From: Pseudomonas mohnii
Lineage (GTDB): Bacteria; Pseudomonadota; Gammaproteobacteria; Pseudomonadales; Pseudomonadaceae
Length of the DNA: 64,000 nucleotides
NCBI RefSeq assembly: GCF_900105115.1
Contig: NZ_FNRV01000001.1
Location: 1,488,001 to 1,552,000, forward strand
Direction: 5' to 3'
Part shown: positions 1 to 8,143 of the stretch, piece by piece
How the letters are laid out: the number at the start of each line of letters is the position of its first letter
How positions within the stretch are numbered: the stretch's first letter is position 1
Program-made: the position numbers and the translations under genes
Notes under the pieces: generated by a model
The model's input: the letters and a program-made list of their open reading frames with translations, nothing else
Database searches by the model: none
What the model was told of the DNA's origin: nothing

Positions 1-359
1 TCAACGACGTGCCGGTGCTGGCGGCTGCCGACATCAGCGTGGCCATGGGTTCGGCCACCGATCTGGCGAAAACCAGTGCGGACGCGGTGCTGCTGTCCAA
101 TCGTCTCGATGCCCTGGTGCAAGCCTTCAGCCTGGCGCGACGCACCCGTCGGGTAATCATCGAGAACCTGCTGTGGGCCGGGCTGTACAATGGCCTCATG
201 TTGCCGTTCGCCGCCCTCGGCTGGATCACTCCGGTATGGGCCGCGGTCGGTATGTCCATCAGTTCGCTGACCGTGGTGCTGAACGCGCTGCGCCTGACTC
301 GCCTGCCGAGCGCGCCCGCCACCAGTAGCACGCCACAAACCCGCCCGCTACCGGCCTGA
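1..359 (+). CDS. ccoI: Copper-translocating P-type ATPase, C-terminal fragment (CcoI/FixI type)
   Basis: This is the C-terminal end of a P1B-type ATPase; the gene begins before the window and its codons are in frame with base 3. The visible part opens with the hinge motif NDVPVLAAADISVAMG, which follows the TGDG(I/V) of P-type ATPases, then a stretch with two hydrophobic segments (about residues 55-95) matching the last membrane helices. The next gene, 22 bp downstream, encodes a CcoS protein, so this is the CcoI pump that supplies copper for cbb3 oxidase assembly rather than a CopA detoxification pump. The assignment to CcoI is inferred mainly from that neighbour. Confidence 0.85.
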   Translation, partial: NDVPVLAAADISVAMGSATDLAKTSADAVLLSNRLDALVQAFSLARRTRRVIIENLLWAGLYNGLMLPFAALGWITPVWAAVGMSISSLTVVLNALRLTRLPSAPATSSTPQTRPLPA

Positions 360-381
360 GCCGCGCGGGCATGGAGTCCAG

Positions 382-600
382 ATGCCAGCTCTTTACGTGA
401 TGATCCCGGCTGCACTGCTGATCGTGGCCATCGCTGTCTACATCTTCTTCTGGGCGGTCGACAGCGGGCAGTACGACGACCTCGACGGCCCGGCCCACAG
501 CATCCTGTTCGACGACCAGGACCCGAACCACACCGCCGCAGTCGACGAGGCCAGCGGCCATCCGGCCAAACCCGACGACAAGGCGCCGCCCCATGCTTGA
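382..600 (+). CDS. ccoS: cbb3-type cytochrome oxidase assembly protein CcoS
   Basis: A 72-residue inner-membrane protein with a single N-terminal membrane helix (about residues 5-25) followed by FFWAVDSGQYDDLDGPAHSI, the hallmark of the CcoS/FixS family. CcoS is needed to put haem and copper into the catalytic subunit of cbb3 oxidase. The tail is polar and rich in Asp, Pro and Lys. The stop codon overlaps the start of the next gene by 8 bp, so the two are probably translationally coupled. Confidence 0.93.
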   Translation: MPALYVMIPAALLIVAIAVYIFFWAVDSGQYDDLDGPAHSILFDDQDPNHTAAVDEASGHPAKPDDKAPPHA

Positions 601-1276
601 ATTGGCGCCACTGTTGGTCTCGGCGTTGATACTCGGCCTGCTCGGGGGCGGTCATTGCCTGGGCATGTGCGGTGGCCTGATGGGCGCGCTGACCCTGGCG
701 ATCCCCAAGGAACAACGCAGCCGCCGCTTTCGCCTGCTGCTGGCCTACAACCTCGGGCGCATTCTCAGCTATGCCACGGCCGGCCTGTTGATCGGCCTGG
801 CGGGCTGGGCGGTGGCCAACAGTCCGGCGGCGATGTTCATGCGGGTGCTCGCCGGTTTGCTGCTGATCGCGATGGGCTTGTACCTCGCTGGCTGGTGGAG
901 CGGCCTGACCCGCATCGAAAGCCTCGGACGCGGCCTGTGGCGGCATATCCAGCCGGTTGCCAACACACTGCTACCGGTGTCGAGCGTGCCCCGTGCGCTG
1001 CTCTTGGGTGCGCTCTGGGGCTGGTTGCCGTGCGGCCTGGTCTACAGCACGCTGCTGTGGTCGGCCAGTCAGGGCAATGCGCTGGACAGTGCGTTGCTGA
1101 TGCTGGCATTCGGGTTGGGCACCTGGCCGGTGCTGCTCGCCACGGGGCTGGCGGCCGAACGGGTGACGGCGCTGTTGCGCAAGCGCAGCGTGCGCATGGC
1201 CGGCGGGTTGCTGGTGATGCTGTTCGGCATCTGGACCTTGCCGGGGCCGCATCAGCATTGGCTCATGGGGCACTAG
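593..1276 (+). CDS. Sulfite exporter TauE/SafE family membrane protein in the cco cluster
   Basis: A 227-residue integral membrane protein with about six hydrophobic segments. The start MLELAPLLVSALILGLLGGG is followed by HCLGMCGGL; this HCxGMCGG motif is typical of the UreH-like/SafE branch of the family. It overlaps ccoS by 8 bp and closes the cco maturation cluster. Family members move metals or small anions; here a role in copper delivery or thiol handling for cbb3 oxidase is only inferred from context. The conserved Cys and His pair in the first helix would suit metal binding. Confidence 0.85.
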   Translation: MLELAPLLVSALILGLLGGGHCLGMCGGLMGALTLAIPKEQRSRRFRLLLAYNLGRILSYATAGLLIGLAGWAVANSPAAMFMRVLAGLLLIAMGLYLAGWWSGLTRIESLGRGLWRHIQPVANTLLPVSSVPRALLLGALWGWLPCGLVYSTLLWSASQGNALDSALLMLAFGLGTWPVLLATGLAAERVTALLRKRSVRMAGGLLVMLFGIWTLPGPHQHWLMGH

Positions 1277-1388
1277 ATCGGCGACGCGCCCTTCGCGAGC
1301 AGCCTCGCGGCCACCGTTGACCGCCCCCACCGGTGGAAAGCGAGCTTGATCGCGATGAGGCCCGCACTGACAGCACGAATTGCGAACT

Positions 1389-1402
1389 TTGACGCAAATC
1401 AA
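1389..1402. promoter_or_regulatory. Anr/Fnr box upstream of hemN
   Basis: TTGACGCAAATCAA matches the TTGAT-N4-ATCAA Anr/Fnr consensus with one change (C for T at position 5). It lies 65-78 bp before the hemN start. The gene for the cognate regulator, anr, is directly downstream of hemN. Anaerobic activation of hemN by Anr is known in Pseudomonas. Confidence 0.85.
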
Positions 1403-1466
1403 GATGCCCAATCGACGCAGCCCCTAGACTGGCCGACACTGCCAGCCTATCCGGGGGAACGCCCGC

Positions 1467-2852
1467 ATGATGCTCGACGCCATTCGTTGGGATACCGATT
1501 TGATCCGCCGTTATGACCTGGCGGGACCGCGCTATACCTCCTACCCGACCGCCGTGCAATTCAACAGCCAGGTCGGCACGTTCGACCTGTTTCACGCCCT
1601 GCGCGACAGCCGCAAGTCTCAGCGCCCGTTGTCGCTGTATGTGCATGTGCCGTTCTGCGCCAACATCTGTTACTACTGCGCCTGCAACAAAGTCATCACC
1701 AAGGATCGCGGCCGCGCCCAGCCCTACCTGCAGCGCCTGGAACAGGAAATCCAGTTGATCGCCTGCCACCTCGACCCCGCGCAAAAAGTCGAGCAACTGC
1801 ACTTTGGTGGCGGTACGCCAACCTTTCTCAGTCACGACGAACTGCGTCAGCTGATGGCTCACCTGCGCAAACATTTCAATCTGCTGGACGACGATTCCGG
1901 TGACTACGGTATCGAGATCGACCCCCGCGAGGCCGATTGGTCGACCATGGGGTTGCTCCGGGAGCTGGGTTTCAACCGGGTCAGTATCGGCCTGCAAGAC
2001 CTCGACCCCGCGGTGCAGCGTGCCGTCAATCGGCTGCAAAGCCTTGAAGAAACCCGCGCCGTGATCGACGCCGCCCGCACCTTGCAGTTTCGCTCAATCA
2101 ACATCGACCTGATCTACGGCTTGCCAAGACAGACCCCGGACAACTTCGCCCGCACCGTCGAAGAAGTCATCAACCTGCAACCCGATCGTCTTTCGGTGTT
2201 CAACTACGCTCACCTGCCGGAACGCTTCATGCCGCAACGGCGGATCAACAGCAACGAGCTGCCGACGCCCGCGCAGAAACTGGAAATGTTGCAGCGCACC
2301 ATCGAGCAACTGACGGCGGCCGGTTATCGCTACATCGGCATGGACCACTTCGCCCTGCCGGACGACGAACTGGCGATTGCCCAGGAAGAATCGACCCTGC
2401 AACGCAACTTCCAGGGCTACACCACCCACGGACATTGCGATTTGATCGGGCTGGGCGTGTCGGCGATCAGCCAGATCGGCGACTTGTACTGCCAGAACAG
2501 CAGTGACCTGAATCAGTACCAGAGCGCTTTGGACTCCTCACAGCTGGCCACCAGCCGCGGCCTGTTGTGCAACGCCGATGACCGGCTGCGGCGTGCGGTC
2601 ATTCAGCAACTGATCTGCAATTTCAGCCTGGAGTTCGCCCAGATCGAACAGGCCTTCAACATCGACTTTCAGGGCTATTTCGGCGAGCTGTGGCCACAGC
2701 TGCACAATATGGCCAAGGATGGCCTGATCGAACTCGACAATGAACGAATCACCGTGCTGCCGGCCGGCCGCCTGCTGGTACGCTCGGTGTGCATGGTTTT
2801 TGATGCGTACCTGGAACATCACAATCGCCAACGGTTTTCCCGCGTGATCTAA
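1467..2852 (+). CDS. hemN: Oxygen-independent coproporphyrinogen III oxidase
   Basis: A radical-SAM enzyme that decarboxylates coproporphyrinogen III to protoporphyrinogen IX without oxygen, allowing haem synthesis in anaerobic or microaerobic cells. The 4Fe-4S cluster motif is FCANICYYC (Cys64, 68, 71), preceded by YVHVPF, and HFGGGTPTFL follows as the SAM-binding glycine motif. At 461 residues it has the usual HemN length. Two Met codons stand together: 1467 suits the GGGGGA ribosome site (8 bp spacing), while 1470 gives the MLDAIRW start usual in the genus. The Anr box upstream and anr downstream fit the role. Confidence 0.96.
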   Translation: MMLDAIRWDTDLIRRYDLAGPRYTSYPTAVQFNSQVGTFDLFHALRDSRKSQRPLSLYVHVPFCANICYYCACNKVITKDRGRAQPYLQRLEQEIQLIACHLDPAQKVEQLHFGGGTPTFLSHDELRQLMAHLRKHFNLLDDDSGDYGIEIDPREADWSTMGLLRELGFNRVSIGLQDLDPAVQRAVNRLQSLEETRAVIDAARTLQFRSINIDLIYGLPRQTPDNFARTVEEVINLQPDRLSVFNYAHLPERFMPQRRINSNELPTPAQKLEMLQRTIEQLTAAGYRYIGMDHFALPDDELAIAQEESTLQRNFQGYTTHGHCDLIGLGVSAISQIGDLYCQNSSDLNQYQSALDSSQLATSRGLLCNADDRLRRAVIQQLICNFSLEFAQIEQAFNIDFQGYFGELWPQLHNMAKDGLIELDNERITVLPAGRLLVRSVCMVFDAYLEHHNRQRFSRVI

Positions 2853-2945
2853 GCCTGGCCGGCAAATCCGCCATACACTGGCCTCCATGTCCTTCAGTGG
2901 GTTACCCTTACGTCTTACGCGTGTTTTCCCACAAGGATTGAAGAA

Positions 2946-3680
2946 ATGTCTGAGCCAGTAAAGTTGCGTGCTCATAATCAGGCCCATTGCAAGGATTGCA
3001 GCCTGGCCCCTCTGTGTTTGCCACTTTCGCTCAACCTGGAAGACATGGATGCCCTGGATGAAATCGTCAAACGTGGACGCCCGCTGAAAAAAGGCGAGTT
3101 TCTGTTCCGCCAGGGTGACACCTTCGACTCCGTTTATGCCGTACGCTCCGGTGCGTTGAAAACGTTCAACCTGAGCGATGTCGGCGAAGAACAGCTCACC
3201 GGTTTTCACTTGCCGAGTGAACTGGTTGGCTTGTCGGGCATGGACACCGAGAAACATCCGGTGTCGGCGCAAGCGCTGGAAACCACGTCGGTCTGTGAAA
3301 TTCCCTTCGAACGTCTCGACGAACTGGCCCTGCAACTGCCGCAGCTGCGCCGTCAGCTGATGCGAGTGATGAGCCGCGAGATTCGCGACGATCAACAGAT
3401 GATGCTGCTGCTGTCGAAAAAGACCGCTGACGAGCGTATCGCCACATTCCTGGTCAACCTGTCGGCACGTTTTCGCGCCCGTGGATTCTCGGCCAACCAG
3501 TTCCGCCTGAGCATGTCCCGCAACGAAATCGGTAACTACCTGGGCCTGGCGGTGGAAACCGTTTCGCGGGTGTTCACGCGCTTCCAGCAGAACGAACTGA
3601 TCGCCGCCGAAGGCAAGGAAATCCAGATTCTCGATCCGATCCAGCTCTGTGCACTCGCGGGCGGCTCGGTCGAAGGCTGA
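2946..3680 (+). CDS. anr: Anaerobic transcription regulator Anr (Crp/Fnr family)
   Basis: A 244-residue oxygen-sensing activator. Cys15, 18 and 24 in the N-terminal [11 protein letters not shown] segment plus Cys117 give the four ligands of the oxygen-labile 4Fe-4S cluster. A cyclic-nucleotide-binding fold covers about residues 25-140, followed by a C-terminal helix-turn-helix with the recognition helix VETVSRVF, identical in the key E-xx-SR positions to FNR. It binds TTGAT-N4-ATCAA boxes such as the one before hemN. The start is preceded by an AAGGA site (2932-2936). Confidence 0.96.
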   Translation: MSEPVKLRAHNQAHCKDCSLAPLCLPLSLNLEDMDALDEIVKRGRPLKKGEFLFRQGDTFDSVYAVRSGALKTFNLSDVGEEQLTGFHLPSELVGLSGMDTEKHPVSAQALETTSVCEIPFERLDELALQLPQLRRQLMRVMSREIRDDQQMMLLLSKKTADERIATFLVNLSARFRARGFSANQFRLSMSRNEIGNYLGLAVETVSRVFTRFQQNELIAAEGKEIQILDPIQLCALAGGSVEG

Positions 3681-3693
3681 TCTCGATCCGTGG

Positions 3694-3724
3694 TTGAGCG
3701 AACCGTTTCAGCCGCGGGTATACT
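3694..3724 (+). promoter_or_regulatory. Possible sigma-70 promoter for apt
   Basis: TTGAGC (3694-3699) and TATACT (3719-3724) lie 35-65 bp before the apt start. The -10 is good, but the 19-bp spacing is longer than optimal, so this is a moderate prediction. Confidence 0.4.
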
Positions 3725-3758
3725 GCGCCGTTTGCAGCCCTGCCAGGACACCTTGACG

Positions 3759-4307
3759 ATGGCCTTCGACTCCTTCGACATCAAATCCCTCATTCGCCCC
3801 GTGATCGACTTCCCCAAGCCGGGGGTGATTTTTCGTGACATCACCCCGCTGTTCCAATCGCCCACGGCCCTGCGCCTGGTGATGGACAGCTTTGCCCATC
3901 GCTACGTCGAGGCTGATTTCACCCACATCGGCGCCATGGATGCCCGTGGTTTCCTGATTGGTTCGGTACTGGCCTATCAGTTGAACAAACCGCTGGTGCT
4001 GTTCCGCAAGCAAGGCAAGCTGCCCGCCGATGTGCTGGCCGAAGGCTATGCGACCGAATACGGTGAAGCCTTTCTGGAAGTGCACGCTGACAGCCTCTGC
4101 GAAGGCGATTCAGTGGTGATGTTCGATGACCTGATCGCCACCGGCGGCACCCTGATTGCAGCGGCTAACCTGATCCGCCGCATGGGCGCGCGGGTGCATG
4201 AAGCGGCGGCGATTATTGATTTGCCGGAGCTGGGCGGGTCGCAGCGTCTGCAAGACATGGGAATTGCGACGTTCTGCCTGACGCAGTTTGCGCTGACCGA
4301 CAGGTAA
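3759..4307 (+). CDS. apt: Adenine phosphoribosyltransferase
   Basis: Salvages adenine to AMP using PRPP. With the start at 3759 the protein is 182 residues, the normal length. Recognisable are [14 protein letters not shown] near the N-terminus, the [11 protein letters not shown] loop, the RKQGKLP segment and the PRPP-binding [14 protein letters not shown]. An in-frame upstream codon at 3690 would add 23 residues with no family counterpart and would place the putative promoter inside the gene, so it was not used. The gene is monocistronic, followed by a REP pair. Confidence 0.95.
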   Translation: MAFDSFDIKSLIRPVIDFPKPGVIFRDITPLFQSPTALRLVMDSFAHRYVEADFTHIGAMDARGFLIGSVLAYQLNKPLVLFRKQGKLPADVLAEGYATEYGEAFLEVHADSLCEGDSVVMFDDLIATGGTLIAAANLIRRMGARVHEAAAIIDLPELGGSQRLQDMGIATFCLTQFALTDR

Positions 4308-4320
4308 GCGGCGCCTGCAC

Positions 4321-4424
4321 TGACGCCATCGCTGGCAAGCCAGCTCCCACAGGGTTCTTCGTCTTGCACAAGATGTGTGTACGCGCAGATCTCTGTGGGA
4401 GCTGGCTTGCCAGCGATAGCGTCA
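4321..4424. repeat. Inverted pair of REP elements
   Basis: Two copies of a REP core face each other: left arm 4321-4352, right arm 4393-4424. They share CTGTGGGAGCTGGCTTGCC and extend outward through the GCGAT(A)GCGTCA ends. They sit between the convergent apt and acyl-CoA dehydrogenase genes, where such BIME-like pairs are common in P. fluorescens. Confidence 0.85.
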
Positions 4425-4442
4425 GTCGTTATACCGCAAGCC

Positions 4443-5591
4443 TCACAACCCCATCTGCTTGCTGATGATCTCGTTCATCACTTCCCGCGTACCGCCGCCG
4501 ATCGAAAGAATCCGGTTATCCCGGTACAACCGCTCCACCAGGCTTTCGCGCATGTAACCCATGCCACCCAGAATCTGCACCGCCTCCGAGGTGATGCGAT
4601 CCGCCGTATCCGTCGCAAAGTTCTTGGCCATGGAAATTTCCTTGATCACGCTCAGCCCAGCAGCCATTTTCGCTGCCTGGCGGTAGGTGAATTCCCGCGA
4701 CACCTCCAGTGCCGTGGCCATTTCGGCGAGGCGGTGTTTGATCACTTGGAACTTGCCGATGGGCTTGCCAAAGGCCTCACGCTCCCGCGCCCATTTCAGG
4801 CTTTCCTCCAGCGCCAGTTGAGCGGTCATGTTGGCCATCAATGCCAGGGCCAGGCGCTCGCTCTGGAAGTTGCCCATGATGCAGGCAAAGCCCATGTTCT
4901 CGCTGCCAATCAAATGGCCCACAGGCACCTGGCAATCTTCGAAGAACAGTTCAGCGGTGTCCGACGCCCACCAACCCATTTTCTTCAACTGACGTCCCAC
5001 GGTGAAACCGGGTGTGCCCTTCTCGATCAATAACAGGCTGATGCCGGCGAAACCCGGCTCACCGGTTCGCACGGCGACAGTATAGAAATCCGCGCGCACG
5101 CCGCTGGTAATAAAGGTTTTACTGCCACTGACCCGGTAAAAGTCACCGTCACGCACGGCGCGGGTCTGCAGGTTGGCAACGTCGGAACCGCCGCCGGGTT
5201 CGGTGATGGCCAAAGCGCTGATTTTCTCGCCGGACAACACCTGCGGCACAACCCGATCACGGACCTCAGGCCTGGCCCACTTGAGAATCGGCGGCAGGCC
5301 GATGTCCAGCGAGCCAAGCCCCGCCACCAGGCCACCCGAGCCACAGCGCATCAACTCTTCGCTGGCGGCGACCTTGGCGAACAGATCGCCTTGGTGGCTG
5401 CCACCCAGGCTCTCGGGGTAACCGATGCCGAGAATGCCCGCCGCACCGGCCTTGAGGTAAAGCTCGCGGGGGAAGCTTTCGGCTTCTTCCCACTGGTCGA
5501 TGTCCGGAAGAATCTCGCGCTCGACGAAACGTCTGACGCTGTCGCGGACCAATTGGTGGCTGGGGTCGAAGTATTCCTGGAAGGCAGGCAT
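4443..5591 (-). CDS. Acyl-CoA dehydrogenase family protein
   Basis: A 382-residue FAD enzyme that introduces an alpha-beta double bond into an acyl-CoA. ALAITEPGGGSDVAN is the first family signature; the C-terminal helices contain QILGGMGYMRESLVERLYRD. The site that carries the catalytic Glu in MCAD-like enzymes (YEGT) here reads SIGGGTREVM, so the base must come from another position, as in IVD/LCAD-like branches. The substrate is unknown. No other fatty-acid genes are nearby and the gene appears to stand alone. Confidence 0.9.
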   Translation of the reverse strand: MPAFQEYFDPSHQLVRDSVRRFVEREILPDIDQWEEAESFPRELYLKAGAAGILGIGYPESLGGSHQGDLFAKVAASEELMRCGSGGLVAGLGSLDIGLPPILKWARPEVRDRVVPQVLSGEKISALAITEPGGGSDVANLQTRAVRDGDFYRVSGSKTFITSGVRADFYTVAVRTGEPGFAGISLLLIEKGTPGFTVGRQLKKMGWWASDTAELFFEDCQVPVGHLIGSENMGFACIMGNFQSERLALALMANMTAQLALEESLKWAREREAFGKPIGKFQVIKHRLAEMATALEVSREFTYRQAAKMAAGLSVIKEISMAKNFATDTADRITSEAVQILGGMGYMRESLVERLYRDNRILSIGGGTREVMNEIISKQMGL

Positions 5592-5685
5592 CGGCGAACT
5601 CCACTGAAGGGTTCAGCGACGTTAACCGAGCGCTTGCTTGGTTTTCAACAGGATTGTGCGTGTGTCAGATAGACCGTGTCGCCCG

Positions 5686-5765
5686 CATCGCGAGCAAGCT
5701 CGCACACATTGGATTTGCGGTGCACACAAAAAACCTGTGGGAGCGAGCCTGCTCGCGATGACGTC
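5686..5765. repeat. REP element pair
   Basis: The right copy (5735-5760) is CTGTGGGAGCGAGCC followed by TGCTCGCGATG. The left copy (about 5686-5709) is an inverted, degraded version with ATCGCGAGCAAGCTCGCAC. They lie between recR and the acyl-CoA dehydrogenase start. Confidence 0.75.
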
Positions 5766-5782
5766 AACTCGAACGACACACA

Positions 5783-6385
5783 TTACAAGCTGATCGGCTT
5801 ACGCCCGGCAAACGAATGCGCCAGCGTTCCGCCATCCACCAGTTCCAACTCGCCGCCCAGTGGAACGCCATGGGCGATACGCGAGGCGATCAGGCCTTTG
5901 CTGCTGAGCAATTGGGCGATGTAATGCGCAGTCGCTTCACCTTCCACGGTCGGGTTGGTGGCGAGAATGACTTCGGCAAACGTGCCCGCCTCCTCGATTC
6001 GCGCCATCAATTGCGGAATGCCGATGGCTTCCGGCCCCAGCCCGTCGAGTGGCGACAGGTGGCCCTTGAGCACGAAGTAGCGACCGCGAAACCCGGTCTG
6101 CTCTACGGCGTAGACATCCATCGGCCCTTCCACCACACAAAGCAGGGTGTCGTCGCGGCGAGTGTCCGCGCATTGCGGGCAAAGGTCATCTTCAGTCAAG
6201 GTGCGGCACAAACGGCAATGACCGACACCTTCCATGGCCTGACTCAAGGCCAACGCCAGGCGCGAGCCGCCGCTGCGATCACGTTCGAGCAACTGCAACG
6301 CCATGCGCTGGGCGGTTTTCTGACCTACACCAGGCAAAATTCGCAGGGCATCGATCAGTTGGCGAATCAAAGGGCTGAAGCTCAT
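5783..6385 (-). CDS. recR: Recombination mediator protein RecR
   Basis: A 200-residue protein of the RecFOR pathway, which loads RecA on gapped DNA. An N-terminal helix-hairpin-helix ([20 protein letters not shown]) precedes a four-Cys zinc finger (CRLC...CPQC, about residues 57-72) and a Toprim domain with [12 protein letters not shown]. The ATG at 6385 gives the usual [10 protein letters not shown] start; an in-frame TTG 18 bp upstream is possible but not conserved. It is normally cotranscribed with dnaX and ybaB; here one unrelated gene intervenes. Confidence 0.96.
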   Translation of the reverse strand: MSFSPLIRQLIDALRILPGVGQKTAQRMALQLLERDRSGGSRLALALSQAMEGVGHCRLCRTLTEDDLCPQCADTRRDDTLLCVVEGPMDVYAVEQTGFRGRYFVLKGHLSPLDGLGPEAIGIPQLMARIEEAGTFAEVILATNPTVEGEATAHYIAQLLSSKGLIASRIAHGVPLGGELELVDGGTLAHSFAGRKPISL

Positions 6386-6456
6386 GGGGGAAAAATCCGA
6401 CAAAACAACGAGACGCGGTTTATACCCGCGCCTCTGATTAGCGTCAAATTGCAGCG

Positions 6457-7491
6457 TCAGTCTTTTGCGACCCGCACCACCAGTTTGCCGAAGTTACGCC
6501 CTTCCAGCAGACCGATGAACGCCTCGGGCGCCTGCTCCAGACCCTCGACCACGTCTTCGCGGAACTTGACCTTGCCGTCGCGCACCCACGGCGCCATGGC
6601 ACTGACGAATTCCGGCTGACGGTCGCCATAGTCGTCGAACACGATGAAGCCCTGAATTCGCACGCGCTTGGTCAGCAGCGTGCGCTGCAATTGCGGCAAG
6701 CGATCCGGGCCGCTCGGCGCCTCGCTGGCGTTGTACGAAGCGATCAGCCCACAGAGCGGAATCCGCGCCTTGGGATTGAGCAGTGGCACGACCGCGTCGA
6801 ACACCTTGCCGCCGACGTTTTCATAATAGATATCGATGCCTTTGGGGCAGGCCTGGGCCAGCTCATCGGCGAAGTCTGGGCTCTTGTGGTCGATACAGGC
6901 GTCGAAGCCCAACGCCTCAACCACGTAGCGGCACTTGTCCGCGCCACCGGCCACGCCCACCACGCGCAAGCCCTTGATCTTGGCCACCTGCCCGACCACC
7001 GAGCCGACTGCGCCCGATGCGGCCGCGACCACCAGCGTTTCGCCGGACTTCGGCTGGCCAATGTCCATCAAGACCATGTAAGCGGTCATGCCCGGCATGC
7101 CGAGGACCCCCAGGGCCATCGACGGGCTCGGCAGACCCGACGGCACCGGCACAATAGTGCGACCGTCGTTGATGCTATGGCTTTGCCAACCCGTGGCGCC
7201 GACCACCAGATCGCCTTCCTGGAACCTGGGATTGAGCGAACGCTCGACCCGGCTGACGGCGCCGCCCGTCATCACCTCGCCGATTTCCACCGGCGCGGCG
7301 TACGACGGCGCGTCACTCATGCGCCCGCGCATGTAAGGGTCCAGCGACAGATAAAGGGTCTTGAGCAATACCTCACCCTCAGCCAGTTCGGGCAACGCGA
7401 CCCGCTCCAGGCGGAAATTCTCGGGCGTCGGCGCACCCACCGGGCGGGAGGCCAGGACGATACGTTGGTTGAGGGTCATGGGGTCGGACAT
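6457..7491 (-). CDS. Zinc-independent NADP-dependent oxidoreductase (CurA/PTGR-like MDR family)
   Basis: A 344-residue medium-chain reductase of the branch that reduces alpha-beta double bonds of enones (curcumin reductase, leukotriene/prostaglandin reductases). Seen: [13 protein letters not shown] near residue 50, typical of this branch; no structural zinc cysteines; the Rossmann motif [18 protein letters not shown] near residue 155; and [11 protein letters not shown]. It lies between ybaB and recR, splitting the usual dnaX-ybaB-recR string. Its substrate cannot be told from sequence. Confidence 0.9.
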   Translation of the reverse strand: MSDPMTLNQRIVLASRPVGAPTPENFRLERVALPELAEGEVLLKTLYLSLDPYMRGRMSDAPSYAAPVEIGEVMTGGAVSRVERSLNPRFQEGDLVVGATGWQSHSINDGRTIVPVPSGLPSPSMALGVLGMPGMTAYMVLMDIGQPKSGETLVVAAASGAVGSVVGQVAKIKGLRVVGVAGGADKCRYVVEALGFDACIDHKSPDFADELAQACPKGIDIYYENVGGKVFDAVVPLLNPKARIPLCGLIASYNASEAPSGPDRLPQLQRTLLTKRVRIQGFIVFDDYGDRQPEFVSAMAPWVRDGKVKFREDVVEGLEQAPEAFIGLLEGRNFGKLVVRVAKD

Positions 7492-7584
7492 GTCAGCGTC
7501 TCCTTGATCGTTGAGTTCGGTGGTATAGGGAGAAGACCTTTGTGGCGGTACTGCGTTCGATGATTCTTCCGTTTTGCCGAGTTG

Positions 7585-7612
7585 ACGCCATCGCGAGCAA
7601 GCTCGCTCCCAC
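7585..7612. repeat. Single REP element
   Basis: ATCGCGAGCAAGCTCGCTCCCACAG (from about 7588) is one REP copy in the gap upstream of the CurA-like gene. No partner copy is close by. Confidence 0.7.
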
Positions 7613-7675
7613 AGGATTCACCGTCACCCTGTGAGAATGGCGGACTCACCGATAGCACCTCCCGGGAAGCCGGGA

Positions 7676-7711
7676 ACAAAAATGCCAGGCGCGATGCCTG
7701 GCATTTTTTTG
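7676..7711. terminator. Bidirectional intrinsic terminator downstream of ybaB
   Basis: A perfect 10-bp stem AATGCCAGGC / GCCTGGCATT (7681-7690 and 7696-7705) with a 5-nt loop is flanked by T7 on the plus side and an A-run on the other, so it can stop transcripts in both directions. For the dnaX-ybaB transcript it ends the message before the CurA-like gene. Confidence 0.88.
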
Positions 7712-7737
7712 TAGCTCATCTGACGCCTGAAGGCGAA

Positions 7738-8076
7738 TCAGAACGGCAGTTTCATGCCCGGTGGCAGTTGCATGCCTGCGGTCATGCCGGACATTTTGTC
7801 CTGGCTGTTGGCTTCGATCTTGCGCACGGCGTCGTTGACCGCTGCCGCGAACACCGCTTCGAGCATTTCCTTGTCATCTTCGCTCAGGCCTTCGACCAGG
7901 CTTGGGTCGATGGTCACGCGCTTGACGTCGTGACGACCGGTCATGACCACGGTGACCATATCGCCACCGGCCTTACCGGTGACTTCGGCATTGGCCAGCT
8001 CTTCCTGCATCTTGGCCATTTTTTCCTGCATCTGCTGCGCCTGCTTCATCAGGCCGGCCATGCCACCTTTCATCAT
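7738..8076 (-). CDS. ybaB: YbaB/EbfC family nucleoid-associated protein
   Basis: A 112-residue dimeric DNA-binding protein of the YbaB family, coded just downstream of dnaX as in most gamma-proteobacteria. The N-terminal half is a long Met/Gln/Lys-rich helix ([20 protein letters not shown]), followed by VTIDPSLV and a C-terminal helix. The start at 8076 is favoured because a strong GAGGTGA ribosome site ends 5 bp before it; the in-frame GTG at 8085 lies inside that site and cannot be the start. Confidence 0.95.
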   Translation of the reverse strand: MMKGGMAGLMKQAQQMQEKMAKMQEELANAEVTGKAGGDMVTVVMTGRHDVKRVTIDPSLVEGLSEDDKEMLEAVFAAAVNDAVRKIEANSQDKMSGMTAGMQLPPGMKLPF

Positions 8077-8143
8077 GGGAATCACCTCAAAAGTACTTGG
8101 ATAAAAACAGCGCCCGGCCCTGCTGGCCGAACGCCCTCAGTTA

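Noticed and set aside
4321..4424. REP pairs as a CRISPR array
   Set aside because: Copies are few, inverted rather than direct, irregularly spaced, spread through the window, and no cas genes are present.
8074..8085. GTG at 8085 as the ybaB start
   Set aside because: That GTG is part of the GAGGTGA ribosome-binding site of the ATG at 8076.
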